Below are positions 29,337 to 38,334 of a stretch of 64,000 bases of DNA, piece after piece (position 1 is the first letter of the stretch; each line of letters opens with the position of its first letter). The notes below the pieces were generated by a model. The model was not told where the DNA came from, made no database searches, and worked only from the letters and a program-made list of their open reading frames with translations. Position numbers and translations under genes: made by a program. This DNA comes from Chlorobiota bacterium. GTDB lineage: Bacteria > Bacteroidota > Bacteroidia > Bacteroidales > VadinHA17. The stretch covers positions 1 through 64,000 of the forward strand of contig JAADHC010000036.1 in the NCBI GenBank assembly GCA_013152085.1, written 5' to 3'.

Positions 29337-30284
29337 ATGAAAAAACCGTATGATGTTCTGGTTGTTGGCGAACTGAATGTTGATATTATCTTACATGATA
29401 TAGATACTTTCCCCGAAGTCGGAAAAGAAATATTGGCTCAACGGATGACCTTAACGCTGGGCAGTTCATCTGCCATTTTTGCCAGCAATATTGCAAGCCT
29501 GGGGGCCAGTGTGGCGTTTTTAGGGAAAATCGGATCTGATAAGTTTGGAGATGTTGTTTTGCGTGAACTCCAGAAAAAGAAAGTTGATGTTTCAATGATA
29601 TTAAGTGATGATCAACTGAGCACAGGGGCAACGGTAGTCTTAGTTGTCCAGGAAGACAGGGCAAATATTACCTACCCGGGTGCAATGAACGATCTTAGAA
29701 TTGGAGATATTTCCAAAGATGATTTATCCAAAGCCCGACATCTTCATTTTTCATCCTGTTTTTTACAACCTGGCATAAAAGACGATTTGGGTAAATTATT
29801 CAAAATGGCCAAGGAACTGGGACTCACAACTTCTTTTGACATGCAATGGGATCCTCTGGAAAATTGGGATATCGATGTTAAGGAGGTTCTGCCCTGGGTC
29901 GATATTTTTCTTCCAAACGAAAAAGAACTATTGTTACTTACCGCTAAAAGCAAGATTAATGAAGCTATTGATTCAATAAAAGAGTTTATCCGTATTCTGG
30001 TGATTAAAAGAGGGAACAAAGGTTCAATACTATTTTATAAGAATAAGCTTAAGGAATTGCCACCATTCTTAAATAAAAACGTAGTTGATACGGTTGGGGC
30101 AGGTGACAGTTTTAATGCCGGTTTTATTTTTAAATATATTAACCGTTGCAGTATTGAAAAATGTCAGGAATTTGGCAATCTTACAGGCGCTGTTTCAACC
30201 ACGGCAGCCGGAGGAGTTAAAGCGTTTGAGGATTATGAATATTTGAAAAAAATGGTTAAAAATAAGTTTGGTGTTAATTTATAA
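29337..30284 (+). CDS. PfkB-family sugar kinase
   Basis: This cytoplasmic kinase of 315 residues phosphorylates a sugar or sugar derivative. The PfkB/ribokinase signature is present: VVGELNVDIILHDIDTFPEVG near the start, TLGSSSAIFASNIASLGA, KIGSDKFGDVVLRELQKKKVDV, and the C-terminal catalytic motif VVDTVGAGDSFNAGF with the base Asp. It has no signal peptide. ATG 29337 is preferred over TTG 29331. It is a single plus-strand gene between minus-strand groups and has its own leader with an inverted repeat. Substrates in this family include ribose, fructose, 2-keto-3-deoxygluconate and nucleosides; a KDG or tagatose-type role would fit the window but is not shown. Confidence 0.9.
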   Translation: MKKPYDVLVVGELNVDIILHDIDTFPEVGKEILAQRMTLTLGSSSAIFASNIASLGASVAFLGKIGSDKFGDVVLRELQKKKVDVSMILSDDQLSTGATVVLVVQEDRANITYPGAMNDLRIGDISKDDLSKARHLHFSSCFLQPGIKDDLGKLFKMAKELGLTTSFDMQWDPLENWDIDVKEVLPWVDIFLPNEKELLLLTAKSKINEAIDSIKEFIRILVIKRGNKGSILFYKNKLKELPPFLNKNVVDTVGAGDSFNAGFIFKYINRCSIEKCQEFGNLTGAVSTTAAGGVKAFEDYEYLKKMVKNKFGVNL

Positions 30285-30299
30285 TAAAGATGATGCAAA

Positions 30300-30540
30300 T
30301 CCAAGGTGCCTGAAGCCCAAATCGAAAGAGGTTCTGTCGTTGCATTACCGAGTGACGGATAATATGGCGAACATGTTTTTTCTTCATGATCCCGGTAATA
30401 CCTGTCGATAAAATCACAAATTCCCGTTTTATCAATTGATATGCAAAATCCATGTCTGGTTTTTACAACACCTTCGTCAAGATATTAACGGAGACCGGCA
30501 CTTACCAAACCTGTTTTTAAATTCTGCCGGGGAAGAAAAA
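30300..30540 (-). pseudogene. Decayed gene fragment downstream of the DUF2271-like gene
   Basis: On the minus strand from base 30484 downwards there is an open run of 60 or more residues with protein-like composition: DEGVVKTRHGFCISIDKTG, then CDFIDRYYRDHEEKTCSPYY and PSLGNATTEPLSIWASGTL. Immediately upstream the same frame is closed by TAA (30487-30485), but a neighbouring frame reads SSPAEFKNRFGKCRSPLIS up to that point. A single frameshift would join them. There is no start codon or leader. I do not recognise the family. It looks like the end of a gene that once followed the DUF2271-like gene on the same strand. Confidence 0.35.
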
Positions 30541-30554
30541 AAATTATTATGCTA

Positions 30555-31283
30555 TCACTTAATAATTTTGGGGTTGGGTCTGACGATAGCTATATTGATT
30601 TCATCAAAAATATCCGTTGCCGTCGTAATCCCCTTAAGCGGATGAATAATTTTTCCGTCAGGGGAACCGGGCACGCTCATACCGGCAATTTCAGGTTTCA
30701 CTACTTTCCCGAGAATAGCTTCAAACTCTGCCCTGTACAGCAAAGCCGGTTGTCCTGTTGCAAATTCATCTGTAGTTTTTTTCGTTTCATTATATTCCTG
30801 ATAATACTCATTGAAGTCACCTGCAAGATTAACTTCGATCCAGCAAATCCATTTGCTTCCCGGAGTTACCCTTACTCTTGTTTTAAAATAACCCGGTTTT
30901 GGGGTGGCTCCGGTAATAGCAAGTGGAGCAGGCTTTTTAAAAGTCGGCAGTTCTTTTGTCCGGTTCTCAATCTTATAAACTTCAAACCATTTCGGCAAAG
31001 CAACCGGAACCTCGGTCTTTCCTTCCCATTCTCCCGAAGCCGCCCGTTTTGTAACAAATACAGTCTGATTGATACCTGTTACGGGGTTCTCAAGCCAAAT
31101 CGCAAAGGTAGGAGATTCTCCGAAAGTCGATTCCTGCACCAATTGATCATTAATATGAATTCTGAATTCTATATCAGTTTTGTGCCACGTCCGTGCAAAA
31201 GCTATAATCACAAGGTAGCCGGCAACCAGGAGGCCTGAGATTAATATGATAACAATAATCTTTTTTGATGTTTTATTTTTCAT
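30555..31283 (-). CDS. Membrane-anchored DUF2271-like protein
   Basis: This 242-residue protein has an N-terminal transmembrane anchor (KKIIVIILISGLLVAGYLVIIAF). The soluble part resembles the DUF2271 group: PTFAIWLENPVTGINQTVFV, then ITGATPKPG, then WICWIEVNLAGDFNEYY, with an acidic, beta-rich fold. DUF2271 proteins are periplasmic, often near flavin or redox genes, and have no established reaction. A second, shorter relative lies at 52135-52680, and both sit beside an oxidoreductase (Gfo/Idh here, aldo/keto reductase there). It lies 82 bases downstream of the Gfo/Idh gene on the same strand. Confidence 0.65.
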   Translation of the reverse strand: MKNKTSKKIIVIILISGLLVAGYLVIIAFARTWHKTDIEFRIHINDQLVQESTFGESPTFAIWLENPVTGINQTVFVTKRAASGEWEGKTEVPVALPKWFEVYKIENRTKELPTFKKPAPLAITGATPKPGYFKTRVRVTPGSKWICWIEVNLAGDFNEYYQEYNETKKTTDEFATGQPALLYRAEFEAILGKVVKPEIAGMSVPGSPDGKIIHPLKGITTATDIFDEINIAIVRPNPKIIK

Positions 31284-31365
31284 AAGATCCCTATTCGACC
31301 TGTTTAAATAAATAACTCAAGGGAAGATAATTTTAACTTCTTCCCGATTTTCTTAGTCACTTTAT

Positions 31366-32811
31366 CTATACTTCTTTTGGCATTTCATAACCCTTTCTAT
31401 AGTTTCCCAAAGCCAAAGTCTGAATTTTATTATCGTTGGTAATCGTTTCGTATTCAGGGGAAAACATTAATTGTTTATTGCCTGCACGGTAAGAGAGGTT
31501 AGCCAGATGAATCATTACAGAGCTTCTATGTCCCTGAATAATATTGCCTTTCGGCTGTTCCCTTGAACGGATGCAGTCAATATAATTCTTCAGATGGGCT
31601 TTACGTGGGTATAACCCGGTTTCCTGTGCTGCTATCCTGTTGTCTTTCTCATATACCTGCCATCCCCCACCCATTCGTCCCAAAAACATCATTCGTTTTG
31701 TACCCAGAATTTCTATCCTGGTAGCATTTTGTTTCCATTCAGGAAAACCTTTACCAAACCGGATTTCAGGGCTTGATTTTGCCATATAGGGAGCAAAAGC
31801 GCCCGCTTGCAGTGTTATAATGAAATTATCAAAATCAAATGTTGCCATTTGGTAATCAGGAATATCCCTGTTGTCATTAAAAAGATACCGCCCCCCCGCG
31901 CAATAAACTGACTTCGGGAAACCGGGATCATCTAAAACAAGACGCGCCATATCCAATTGGTGTATTGAACCGCCCGAAAGGACATCCCCGCCGGAATAAG
32001 CCCAGTAATATCCCCATGACTTGTTTCGGGATATACTATAGGGCACTTTAGGAGCAGGACCCAGCCACATATCCCAATCAATTGTATCAGGAGCTTTAGT
32101 GCCTGGTTTTTCCTTAAAAGGAACAGGACCATCCAGCAATTCCCGCACATGGACCGCAACAATCTCACCTAATTCTCCTTTTTTTATGTATTCCCTGGCA
32201 GAATAAGCATAATCTGCGCTCCTGTTTTGCGTACCGCACTGAACGATCCTCTCATATTTCATTGCTGCCTCGATCATTTTCTGGCCTTCCCGTATATTGT
32301 GGGATACACACTTCTCAACATATACGTCTTTACCAGCCTGACAAGCCCATACTGTTGCCAGTGCATGCCAGTGTTCAGGAGTTGCGATAATTACACCGTC
32401 AATATTTTTATCATCGAAAACTTTACGCATATCCCTGACCCGTTCCGGTTTGTGTCCCTGTATTTTTTCAAGTTCCACAATTGCACGCCCACCACGTGTA
32501 TCATCAACATCACATATATATTTAACCCTGACATTCTCATTTAACGATGCGACTTCAAGAATCAATTGTGTTCCATAGCGGCCTGCACCTATCAGCGCCA
32601 GGTTCACAGAATCATTAACACTTATATTTTGTCTTTTTTTGAAAAACGGTTTAATGTTTTTTCTATAGACCGGCACCTGATGAATCTGTTGTTCATTCCC
32701 GGCCTCGGAAACAAGCTGGTTTTTATCACTTACCGGATTTTTGCACGATGATGCAAAACCAATGCCGGCAGCACTCCACAATACATTATTAAAAAATTTC
32801 CTTCGTTTCAT
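31366..32811 (-). CDS. Gfo/Idh/MocA-family oxidoreductase with Tat/lipoprotein-type signal
   Basis: This 481-residue protein begins KRRKFFNNVLWSAAGIGFASSCKN, a twin-arginine start followed by a possible lipobox, so it is exported and may be lipid-anchored. The Rossmann part has ALIGAGRYGTQLILEVA and VRVKYICDVDD. The family catalytic-loop Lys is in DVYVEKCVSHN, where most members have EKP. A C-terminal alpha/beta domain follows, with the block GGDVLSGGSIHQLDMARLVL carrying the conserved His. Exported Gfo/Idh members often act on sugars using a tightly bound NAD(P), including glycosidases of family GH109. I cannot tell oxidoreductase from glycosidase activity here. Confidence 0.85.
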   Translation of the reverse strand: MKRRKFFNNVLWSAAGIGFASSCKNPVSDKNQLVSEAGNEQQIHQVPVYRKNIKPFFKKRQNISVNDSVNLALIGAGRYGTQLILEVASLNENVRVKYICDVDDTRGGRAIVELEKIQGHKPERVRDMRKVFDDKNIDGVIIATPEHWHALATVWACQAGKDVYVEKCVSHNIREGQKMIEAAMKYERIVQCGTQNRSADYAYSAREYIKKGELGEIVAVHVRELLDGPVPFKEKPGTKAPDTIDWDMWLGPAPKVPYSISRNKSWGYYWAYSGGDVLSGGSIHQLDMARLVLDDPGFPKSVYCAGGRYLFNDNRDIPDYQMATFDFDNFIITLQAGAFAPYMAKSSPEIRFGKGFPEWKQNATRIEILGTKRMMFLGRMGGGWQVYEKDNRIAAQETGLYPRKAHLKNYIDCIRSREQPKGNIIQGHRSSVMIHLANLSYRAGNKQLMFSPEYETITNDNKIQTLALGNYRKGYEMPKEV

Positions 32812-33200
32812 CTGTCTAAATCTTTTTATATGCGGTTTTATGATTCATAAATTCTTTAATCAGAATCCGGAATCAGGTATTTATCCCTGTGTATAACTCA
32901 TGTTAAAGCTATTCCGTGATTTTTTCATAAACAGTTTCATTTAATTTTTCAATACAAATATATAATTAATATAGTATCAAAACATAAAACGTTACATAAT
33001 ATTATATGTATATATTACTTATTTATGCTTATTTTTATGAAAATATAATAATTATTTATCTTTGTTTTGTAAATTTAAAAATATTTATTAAATTTGTAAT
33101 CATATACGAAACGTTAAATAAGATTATATGATTTTTAAAGCAATGTTATGTAATTTAATCAATTTTTAAATCTTTAATTATTTATTTAAAATTTATTTCT
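32812..33200. other. 389-bp AT-rich divergent promoter region
   Basis: I see no gene in it. It separates the minus-strand Gfo/Idh gene from the plus-strand SusC gene. The half nearest SusC is extremely AT-rich and holds the -7 candidate at 33057. Confidence 0.6.
33057..33064 (+). promoter_or_regulatory. Candidate -7 promoter element for susCD
   Basis: TATCTTTG is an exact match to the Bacteroidota -7 form TAnnTTTG, 136 bases before the SusC start. At the expected upstream distance only TTTT (33033-33036) is present in place of TTTG. The long leader is usual for susC-type genes. Confidence 0.45.
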
Positions 33201-36200
33201 ATGAAAAAAAAGCTATGGATCGCAAGCATACTCATGTTTACTTTTGTGGCTAGTGTGTTTGCCCAGCAACGTACGATCACGGGTACGGTCACCGCTATAG
33301 ACGGATCATCCATACCCGGGGTCAACGTTCTGGTAAAAGGAACCGGCATTGGTACCATTACCAATGCTGAAGGCAAGTATTCAATTACAGTGCCTTCTGA
33401 TGCTAAAGCTCTTGTGTTTTCATTTGTTGGAATGGTAACACAAGAAATTTCAATTGGCAGTTCTACAGTTATTAACGTTTCACTGAAAATTTCAACTGCT
33501 GCACTTGATGAAGTTGTTGTAACTGCGTTTGGTATTGAAAGAAAAGCAAAAGCCCTGGGATTTTCTGCACAAAAAGTGCAGCCGGAAGATCTGGAAGATG
33601 CCCGGGAAACAAGCGTTGTTAACAACCTCAAAGGTAAAATTGCAGGGGTACAGGTTTCAAGCACTTCATCCGGCACCGGTGGATCTTCTGTGGTTACAAT
33701 CCGCGGGAACAGCTCCATTACGGGAAACAACCAGCCTTTATATGTTGTTGACGGTGTCCCGATCACAAATATTGGCCACAGCAGTGGCGGTTTATGGGGA
33801 GACCAGGATTATGGTGACGGTATTGGGGGTATAAACCCTGAAGATGTTGAATCAATAACTGTTTTAAAAGGTCCCAATGCTTCAGCACTATACGGCTCCA
33901 GAGGCGCCAATGGTGTGATTCTTATCACTACCAAATCCGGTAAAGCTCAAAAAGGTATCGGTGTCGAGATTAATTCCAATGTTTTACTTGATGTACTCAA
34001 CCTGACACCTACCTTTCAAAACAAATATGCCACAGGATATGAAGGGACCAACCTATACGGAAGTATGGTCGAAATTCCATCAGGCAGTGGTCAATACTAT
34101 GAAACCATGGATACATGGCATGGGGATAGCTGGGGCCCTCCTTTAGACGGAAGAAGAACAATCGTAGATCCCTTTGTTTATCCTGAAGACAAAAACACCC
34201 GGACCCTGGTCCTTTTACCTCAGGATCCGAATAATGTCAGGGATTTTTGGGAAACAGGTATGGTCCAGAACACAACAGTTGCCTTTACAGGAGGTACTGA
34301 AAAATCCAATGCAAGATTATCACTTGGCAATACATATACCAAAGGAATCACACCCCAACATAGAATTAAGAGGCAAACTGTTGATCTCAGGACTACTACT
34401 CAGCTTAATGATAATTTGTCCTTTGACGTAAAATTAAATTATATTCATACGGAAGGAAAGCAAAGACCTGCCCTGGGTTCCTCTTCAGACAACCTTGTCA
34501 GGAATTTTGCTACAATGGGGAGATACGTTCCATTGAGCTGGTTGAAGGAATACTATGAAACGACTGGCGACTGGGGAAGATGGCCGGGCATATCATACAA
34601 TCCTTACTATATCATCAATGAATTGAAAAACAATGATGCCAAAGACCGGATTATCGGTTATGTATCATTAAATTACAATTTTACAAACTGGCTGAGCCTG
34701 ATGGGCAGAGCAGGAACTGATTTCTATAATGAAACCAGAAATAAAACATGGCCGGTAGGTGCCAGAGGCGGAAGCAACCGTTATGGCAGGCTGACACAAA
34801 ACAGATATAACGTGGGTGAAAACAATTATGATGCCTTATTAACAGCTAATGGAAACTTGACCGGTAATATCACAGGAACTTTTACTGTTGGCGCATCATT
34901 ATTGCAACAAAAATATGAAAGTCAGGGCTGGGACGGAAGAACCTTTAAGGCCGATGGTGTATATGATATAAGTAATTGTCAGGATATTTATCCGAATTAT
35001 TTTATAAGCCGGAAAGAAATGCAATCAGTCTATTTCATGGGACAACTCGGATATAAAAACTTCCTGTTTTTGGACATAACCGGCCGGAATGACTGGTCCT
35101 CGGCATTGGGTAAAGACAATTACTCATTTTTCTATCCTTCACTAAGCACAAGCTTTATATTTACCGATGCTTTCAAGATAAGTTCAGATATTTTAACTTT
35201 TGGTAAACTCAGAGCTTCATGGGCACAGGTTGGTAATGATTCCGATCCTTATTTAACCATGGCAGGCTATAATTCATTCACCACTACTTTTAACGGACAG
35301 AATTTTGCTTCCATGAGTAGTCAGATTCCTTTATTTGATCTGAAGAATGAACTTACTTCATCCTGGGAAATAGGCGGTGATCTAAGATTTTTTCAAAACA
35401 GACTCGGATTGGATATAACCTACTACAATGGAAAGACAACAAATCAGATTCTCCCGGTAACCATCTCAAATGCCAGCGGTTACTCAAGAGTTGTTATCAA
35501 TGCCGGGGAAATCCAGAATAAAGGGCTGGAATTGGTACTGAATGCAAATCCTATTAAATCAAGCAGTGGGTTCCGATGGGATCTGGCGTTCAACTATGCA
35601 AGAAATCATTCCATGGTCATCGAGTTGGCTCCAGGAATTGAAACATACAGAATTGCTTCTAACTATCCAAACAATATCGAAGCAAGGCCAGGTCAGCCTT
35701 ATGGGAACATCATAGGATACGCATTTAAGAGAAGTCCTGATGGCCGGAAGATTGTCTCACCGGGGGGCTATTATGTAAGAGAAAGTGAGCAAAGTGTTCT
35801 CGGGAATATCACTCCCGACTGGACAGGTGGCTTAAATAATACCTTATCTTACAAAGGTTTATCCATGAATTTCCTTATTGATTTTGTACAGGGAGGTGAA
35901 CTCTCTTCTTCAACCAAGTACCAGATGTGTGCCAAGGGAACCGGAAAATTCACCGAAGAAGGCAGAAGGCCACGGGATACCGACGACCAGGGTAACCAGT
36001 TGCCCTATGTAGGTGTATTGGATGGCGTTGTTGAAGTTCTTGACGCGGAAGGCAATGTTACAGGTTACGAAGAAAATACCAAAGCTGTTGACGGCCAGAC
36101 TTACTGGGCCGCAAGAGCATGGGGTGGTCCTACGGAAGAATTTGTACTGGATGCCAGCTACATCATGTTAAGAGAGGTTATACTCAGTTATGAATTTAAG

Positions 36201-36395
36201 CTGAAATCATCTCCCTTTACCGGTGTAAGGCTCTCCCTGGTTGGCAGAAATCTGTGGTATATTGAGGAACATATGCAGGACATGGGCATTTCTCCTGAAT
36301 CAGCTCCCAATACTTCTGCCGGATATGCAGGTATTGAGTCACTTTCAATGCCTACTACACGTACATACGGATTGAATGTTAAGTTTACTTTCTAA
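33201..36395 (+). CDS. SusC/RagA-type TonB-dependent outer-membrane transporter
   Basis: This 1,064-residue protein imports oligosaccharides through the outer membrane with TonB energy. Residues 1-21 form a signal peptide (ending SVFAQ). A carboxypeptidase-regulatory-like domain follows (RTITGTVTAIDGSSIPGVNV to about residue 95), then the TonB-box-like stretch LDEVVVTAFG. The plug domain has NNLKGKIAGVQV, NQPLYVVDGVPI and ITVLKGPNASALYGSRGA, the SusC hallmark. The remaining 800 residues are beta-barrel strands ending in aromatic TYGLNVKFTF. There is no N-terminal STN domain, so it probably does not signal to an anti-sigma factor. It is followed by the SusD-like gene after 13 bases. Confidence 0.97.
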   Translation: MKKKLWIASILMFTFVASVFAQQRTITGTVTAIDGSSIPGVNVLVKGTGIGTITNAEGKYSITVPSDAKALVFSFVGMVTQEISIGSSTVINVSLKISTAALDEVVVTAFGIERKAKALGFSAQKVQPEDLEDARETSVVNNLKGKIAGVQVSSTSSGTGGSSVVTIRGNSSITGNNQPLYVVDGVPITNIGHSSGGLWGDQDYGDGIGGINPEDVESITVLKGPNASALYGSRGANGVILITTKSGKAQKGIGVEINSNVLLDVLNLTPTFQNKYATGYEGTNLYGSMVEIPSGSGQYYETMDTWHGDSWGPPLDGRRTIVDPFVYPEDKNTRTLVLLPQDPNNVRDFWETGMVQNTTVAFTGGTEKSNARLSLGNTYTKGITPQHRIKRQTVDLRTTTQLNDNLSFDVKLNYIHTEGKQRPALGSSSDNLVRNFATMGRYVPLSWLKEYYETTGDWGRWPGISYNPYYIINELKNNDAKDRIIGYVSLNYNFTNWLSLMGRAGTDFYNETRNKTWPVGARGGSNRYGRLTQNRYNVGENNYDALLTANGNLTGNITGTFTVGASLLQQKYESQGWDGRTFKADGVYDISNCQDIYPNYFISRKEMQSVYFMGQLGYKNFLFLDITGRNDWSSALGKDNYSFFYPSLSTSFIFTDAFKISSDILTFGKLRASWAQVGNDSDPYLTMAGYNSFTTTFNGQNFASMSSQIPLFDLKNELTSSWEIGGDLRFFQNRLGLDITYYNGKTTNQILPVTISNASGYSRVVINAGEIQNKGLELVLNANPIKSSSGFRWDLAFNYARNHSMVIELAPGIETYRIASNYPNNIEARPGQPYGNIIGYAFKRSPDGRKIVSPGGYYVRESEQSVLGNITPDWTGGLNNTLSYKGLSMNFLIDFVQGGELSSSTKYQMCAKGTGKFTEEGRRPRDTDDQGNQLPYVGVLDGVVEVLDAEGNVTGYEENTKAVDGQTYWAARAWGGPTEEFVLDASYIMLREVILSYEFKLKSSPFTGVRLSLVGRNLWYIEEHMQDMGISPESAPNTSAGYAGIESLSMPTTRTYGLNVKFTF

Positions 36396-36408
36396 TAACC
36401 AAACCATT

Positions 36409-38088
36409 ATGAAAACATACATAAAAATCAGACTTATAATTGTATTGTCATTAACACTAATGATAATGAACAATGGTTGCACAAAGAACTTTGAAGAACT
36501 GAATACACCACCAAACCTGGTTACAGAATCCCTGATTAATGTTGATCTGATATTAACCCGGGTTCAGTATTTATCTATTGTAACTGGCAATCCTAATGGA
36601 GTCGGAACAATAGGTAATTATTGTGGTTATTCTACATCCTGTTCAAACCGTCCCTTCCAGAGCGGAGATGATCCCGGTGTCTGGAATGCAGCTTATGGAT
36701 CTTATGTTAATAATTTGTCCGAAATAATCCGGCTGACAAAGGATGATCCGGATCTTGTTAATAAGAAAGCCATAGCAAGAATAATGAAAGTATGGGCATT
36801 TTCGAAAGTTACCGATACTTATGGTGATATTCCGTATTCAGAATCCTGTTTACCCCAGGATCAGGCGGTTTACCGTCCGAAATATGATACTCAGGAAAGC
36901 ATCTACACTGACTTCTTTAAAGAATTGAAAGAAGCAGCTGCTGAACTGGATGTCAGTAAAGAAAGTTTCGGTAGCGCTGATCTGATTTACGGAGGAGATG
37001 TTGTTAAATGGAAAAAATTTGCCAATTCTTTAAGGCTCCGTCTGGCTTTGCGTATTCGTTATGCAGACGCAGCCTTGGCAAAAGCCAATATGAGTGATCT
37101 GACGGAGGCCGATTTAATTACTAGCAGGGAAGATGACGCGTTTATCAACACCTCCACGGATTATGTGGATAATCAAAACCCGTTATACAACAGAATAGTT
37201 AATAATGGCGGACAAGGTGAAACCGGCTGCTGGAATGTTGGTAAAACATTATTGGATATAATGAAGGATAACAGTGATCCCCGCATTGGAATATTTGCAG
37301 ATACTGCCAAAGCTACGTGGATTGCAGAATACGATACCTCTTTTGGTTATCGCGGTCACCCGGTGCTTGGATATGTTCCTGTGGAAAATAAATATCCGTA
37401 TGGTGCCAGGTCATGTTCCGAATGGACGCCCTTATGGTTTGTACCTGTAATCGAAAGACCGGTATTAAGATGTTCTGAAGTTTATTTTGCTCTTGCCGAA
37501 GCTGCATTGTTTAATATAAAGGGAACTCCGGCAGATGCCAATGCGTATTATCAAGCTGGTGTCGATAAAGCTATAGAATGGGCACAAGATTTTTACGATG
37601 CTTGCGAACCCCAGATGTATGAAACAATTCAGCTTTATAATGACAGTACCTGGACTGTTGATGCATATAATGAGTACATGAATTTCAAGAAAATTACACA
37701 AAGCAAGATTGACGCTTTTAAAGCATTACCGGTTTACACATTATCCGGATCAGAGGAAGAACAACTGGAACAGATTATGAACCAGAAGATTATTGCGCTC
37801 TTCCCGTTAGAATATCAGGGGTGGGCTGAATGGAGGAGAACCGGATACCCAAGGGTACTCGTAGGACCTGACAACGACCATCTTGCGGGGGTTTCTCCAA
37901 GGAGAAAAATGTGGCCAAACAACGAGCAATCGGTCAATAGCGATAGTTATGCCGAAGCACTTACCCGTCTTAACCATGTGGATAACGAACTCGCCAAAGT
38001 TTGGTGGGACGCCAACCCAAATGCTCCTCATCAACACCCCGGTACAGTGGAGTGGCGTGATCAGCCCTGGGTCGGTGCAAAGAAATAG
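36409..38088 (+). CDS. SusD/RagB-like glycan-binding lipoprotein (SusD-like_2 group)
   Basis: This 559-residue outer-membrane lipoprotein caps the SusC barrel and binds glycan. It has the lipobox MIMNNGCTKNFEELNTPP, typical of the SusD-like_2 type, and TPR-like helical segments (ARIMKVWAFSKVTDTYGDIPYSE; WKKFANSLRLRLALRIRYA). The conserved end carries YQGWAEWRRTGYPRVL. ATG 36409 is preferred over 36376, because the earlier start overlaps SusC and precedes the signal peptide. It ends in TAG just ahead of a strong terminator, so susCD form a two-gene unit separate from the lyase gene. Confidence 0.96.
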   Translation: MKTYIKIRLIIVLSLTLMIMNNGCTKNFEELNTPPNLVTESLINVDLILTRVQYLSIVTGNPNGVGTIGNYCGYSTSCSNRPFQSGDDPGVWNAAYGSYVNNLSEIIRLTKDDPDLVNKKAIARIMKVWAFSKVTDTYGDIPYSESCLPQDQAVYRPKYDTQESIYTDFFKELKEAAAELDVSKESFGSADLIYGGDVVKWKKFANSLRLRLALRIRYADAALAKANMSDLTEADLITSREDDAFINTSTDYVDNQNPLYNRIVNNGGQGETGCWNVGKTLLDIMKDNSDPRIGIFADTAKATWIAEYDTSFGYRGHPVLGYVPVENKYPYGARSCSEWTPLWFVPVIERPVLRCSEVYFALAEAALFNIKGTPADANAYYQAGVDKAIEWAQDFYDACEPQMYETIQLYNDSTWTVDAYNEYMNFKKITQSKIDAFKALPVYTLSGSEEEQLEQIMNQKIIALFPLEYQGWAEWRRTGYPRVLVGPDNDHLAGVSPRRKMWPNNEQSVNSDSYAEALTRLNHVDNELAKVWWDANPNAPHQHPGTVEWRDQPWVGAKK

Positions 38089-38130
38089 ATTAGATTATCT
38101 ATTTCAATTAATTGTTTAGGTTAGGTTAAT

Positions 38131-38166
38131 AAAAACCGGGTATGTCTTATGACCTGCCCGGTTTTT
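38131..38166 (+). terminator. Rho-independent terminator after susCD
   Basis: AAAAACCGGG (38131-38140) pairs perfectly with CCCGGTTTTT (38157-38166) across a 16-base loop, and the right arm ends in six T residues (38162-38167). It lies 42 bases after the SusD stop. Confidence 0.88.
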
Positions 38167-38178
38167 TACGTCTTTCGG

Positions 38179-38277
38179 GTCAGTACATTTCCTGATTTCC
38201 CGAAAATACAGGACAAATATTGAAATATCCGTAATGATTTGTTTCCTGAGATCAGAAAGAATCTTGTATGTACTGAC
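38179..38277 (+). repeat. Spaced inverted repeats ahead of the heparinase-type gene
   Basis: GTCAGTACAT (38179-38188) is repeated in exact reverse complement at 38268-38277, 79 bases apart. A shorter inverted pair (TTTCGGG 38173-38179, CCCGAAA 38199-38205) and a direct repeat TTTCCTGA (38188-38195, 38242-38249) lie in the same stretch. It is between the susCD terminator and the lyase start, so it may be regulatory. This is inference. Confidence 0.35.
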
Positions 38278-38334
38278 AAATATAATATATTTACTAAATT
38301 AGATGCTCATAATGAAAGACAATACTTTTTTGTA

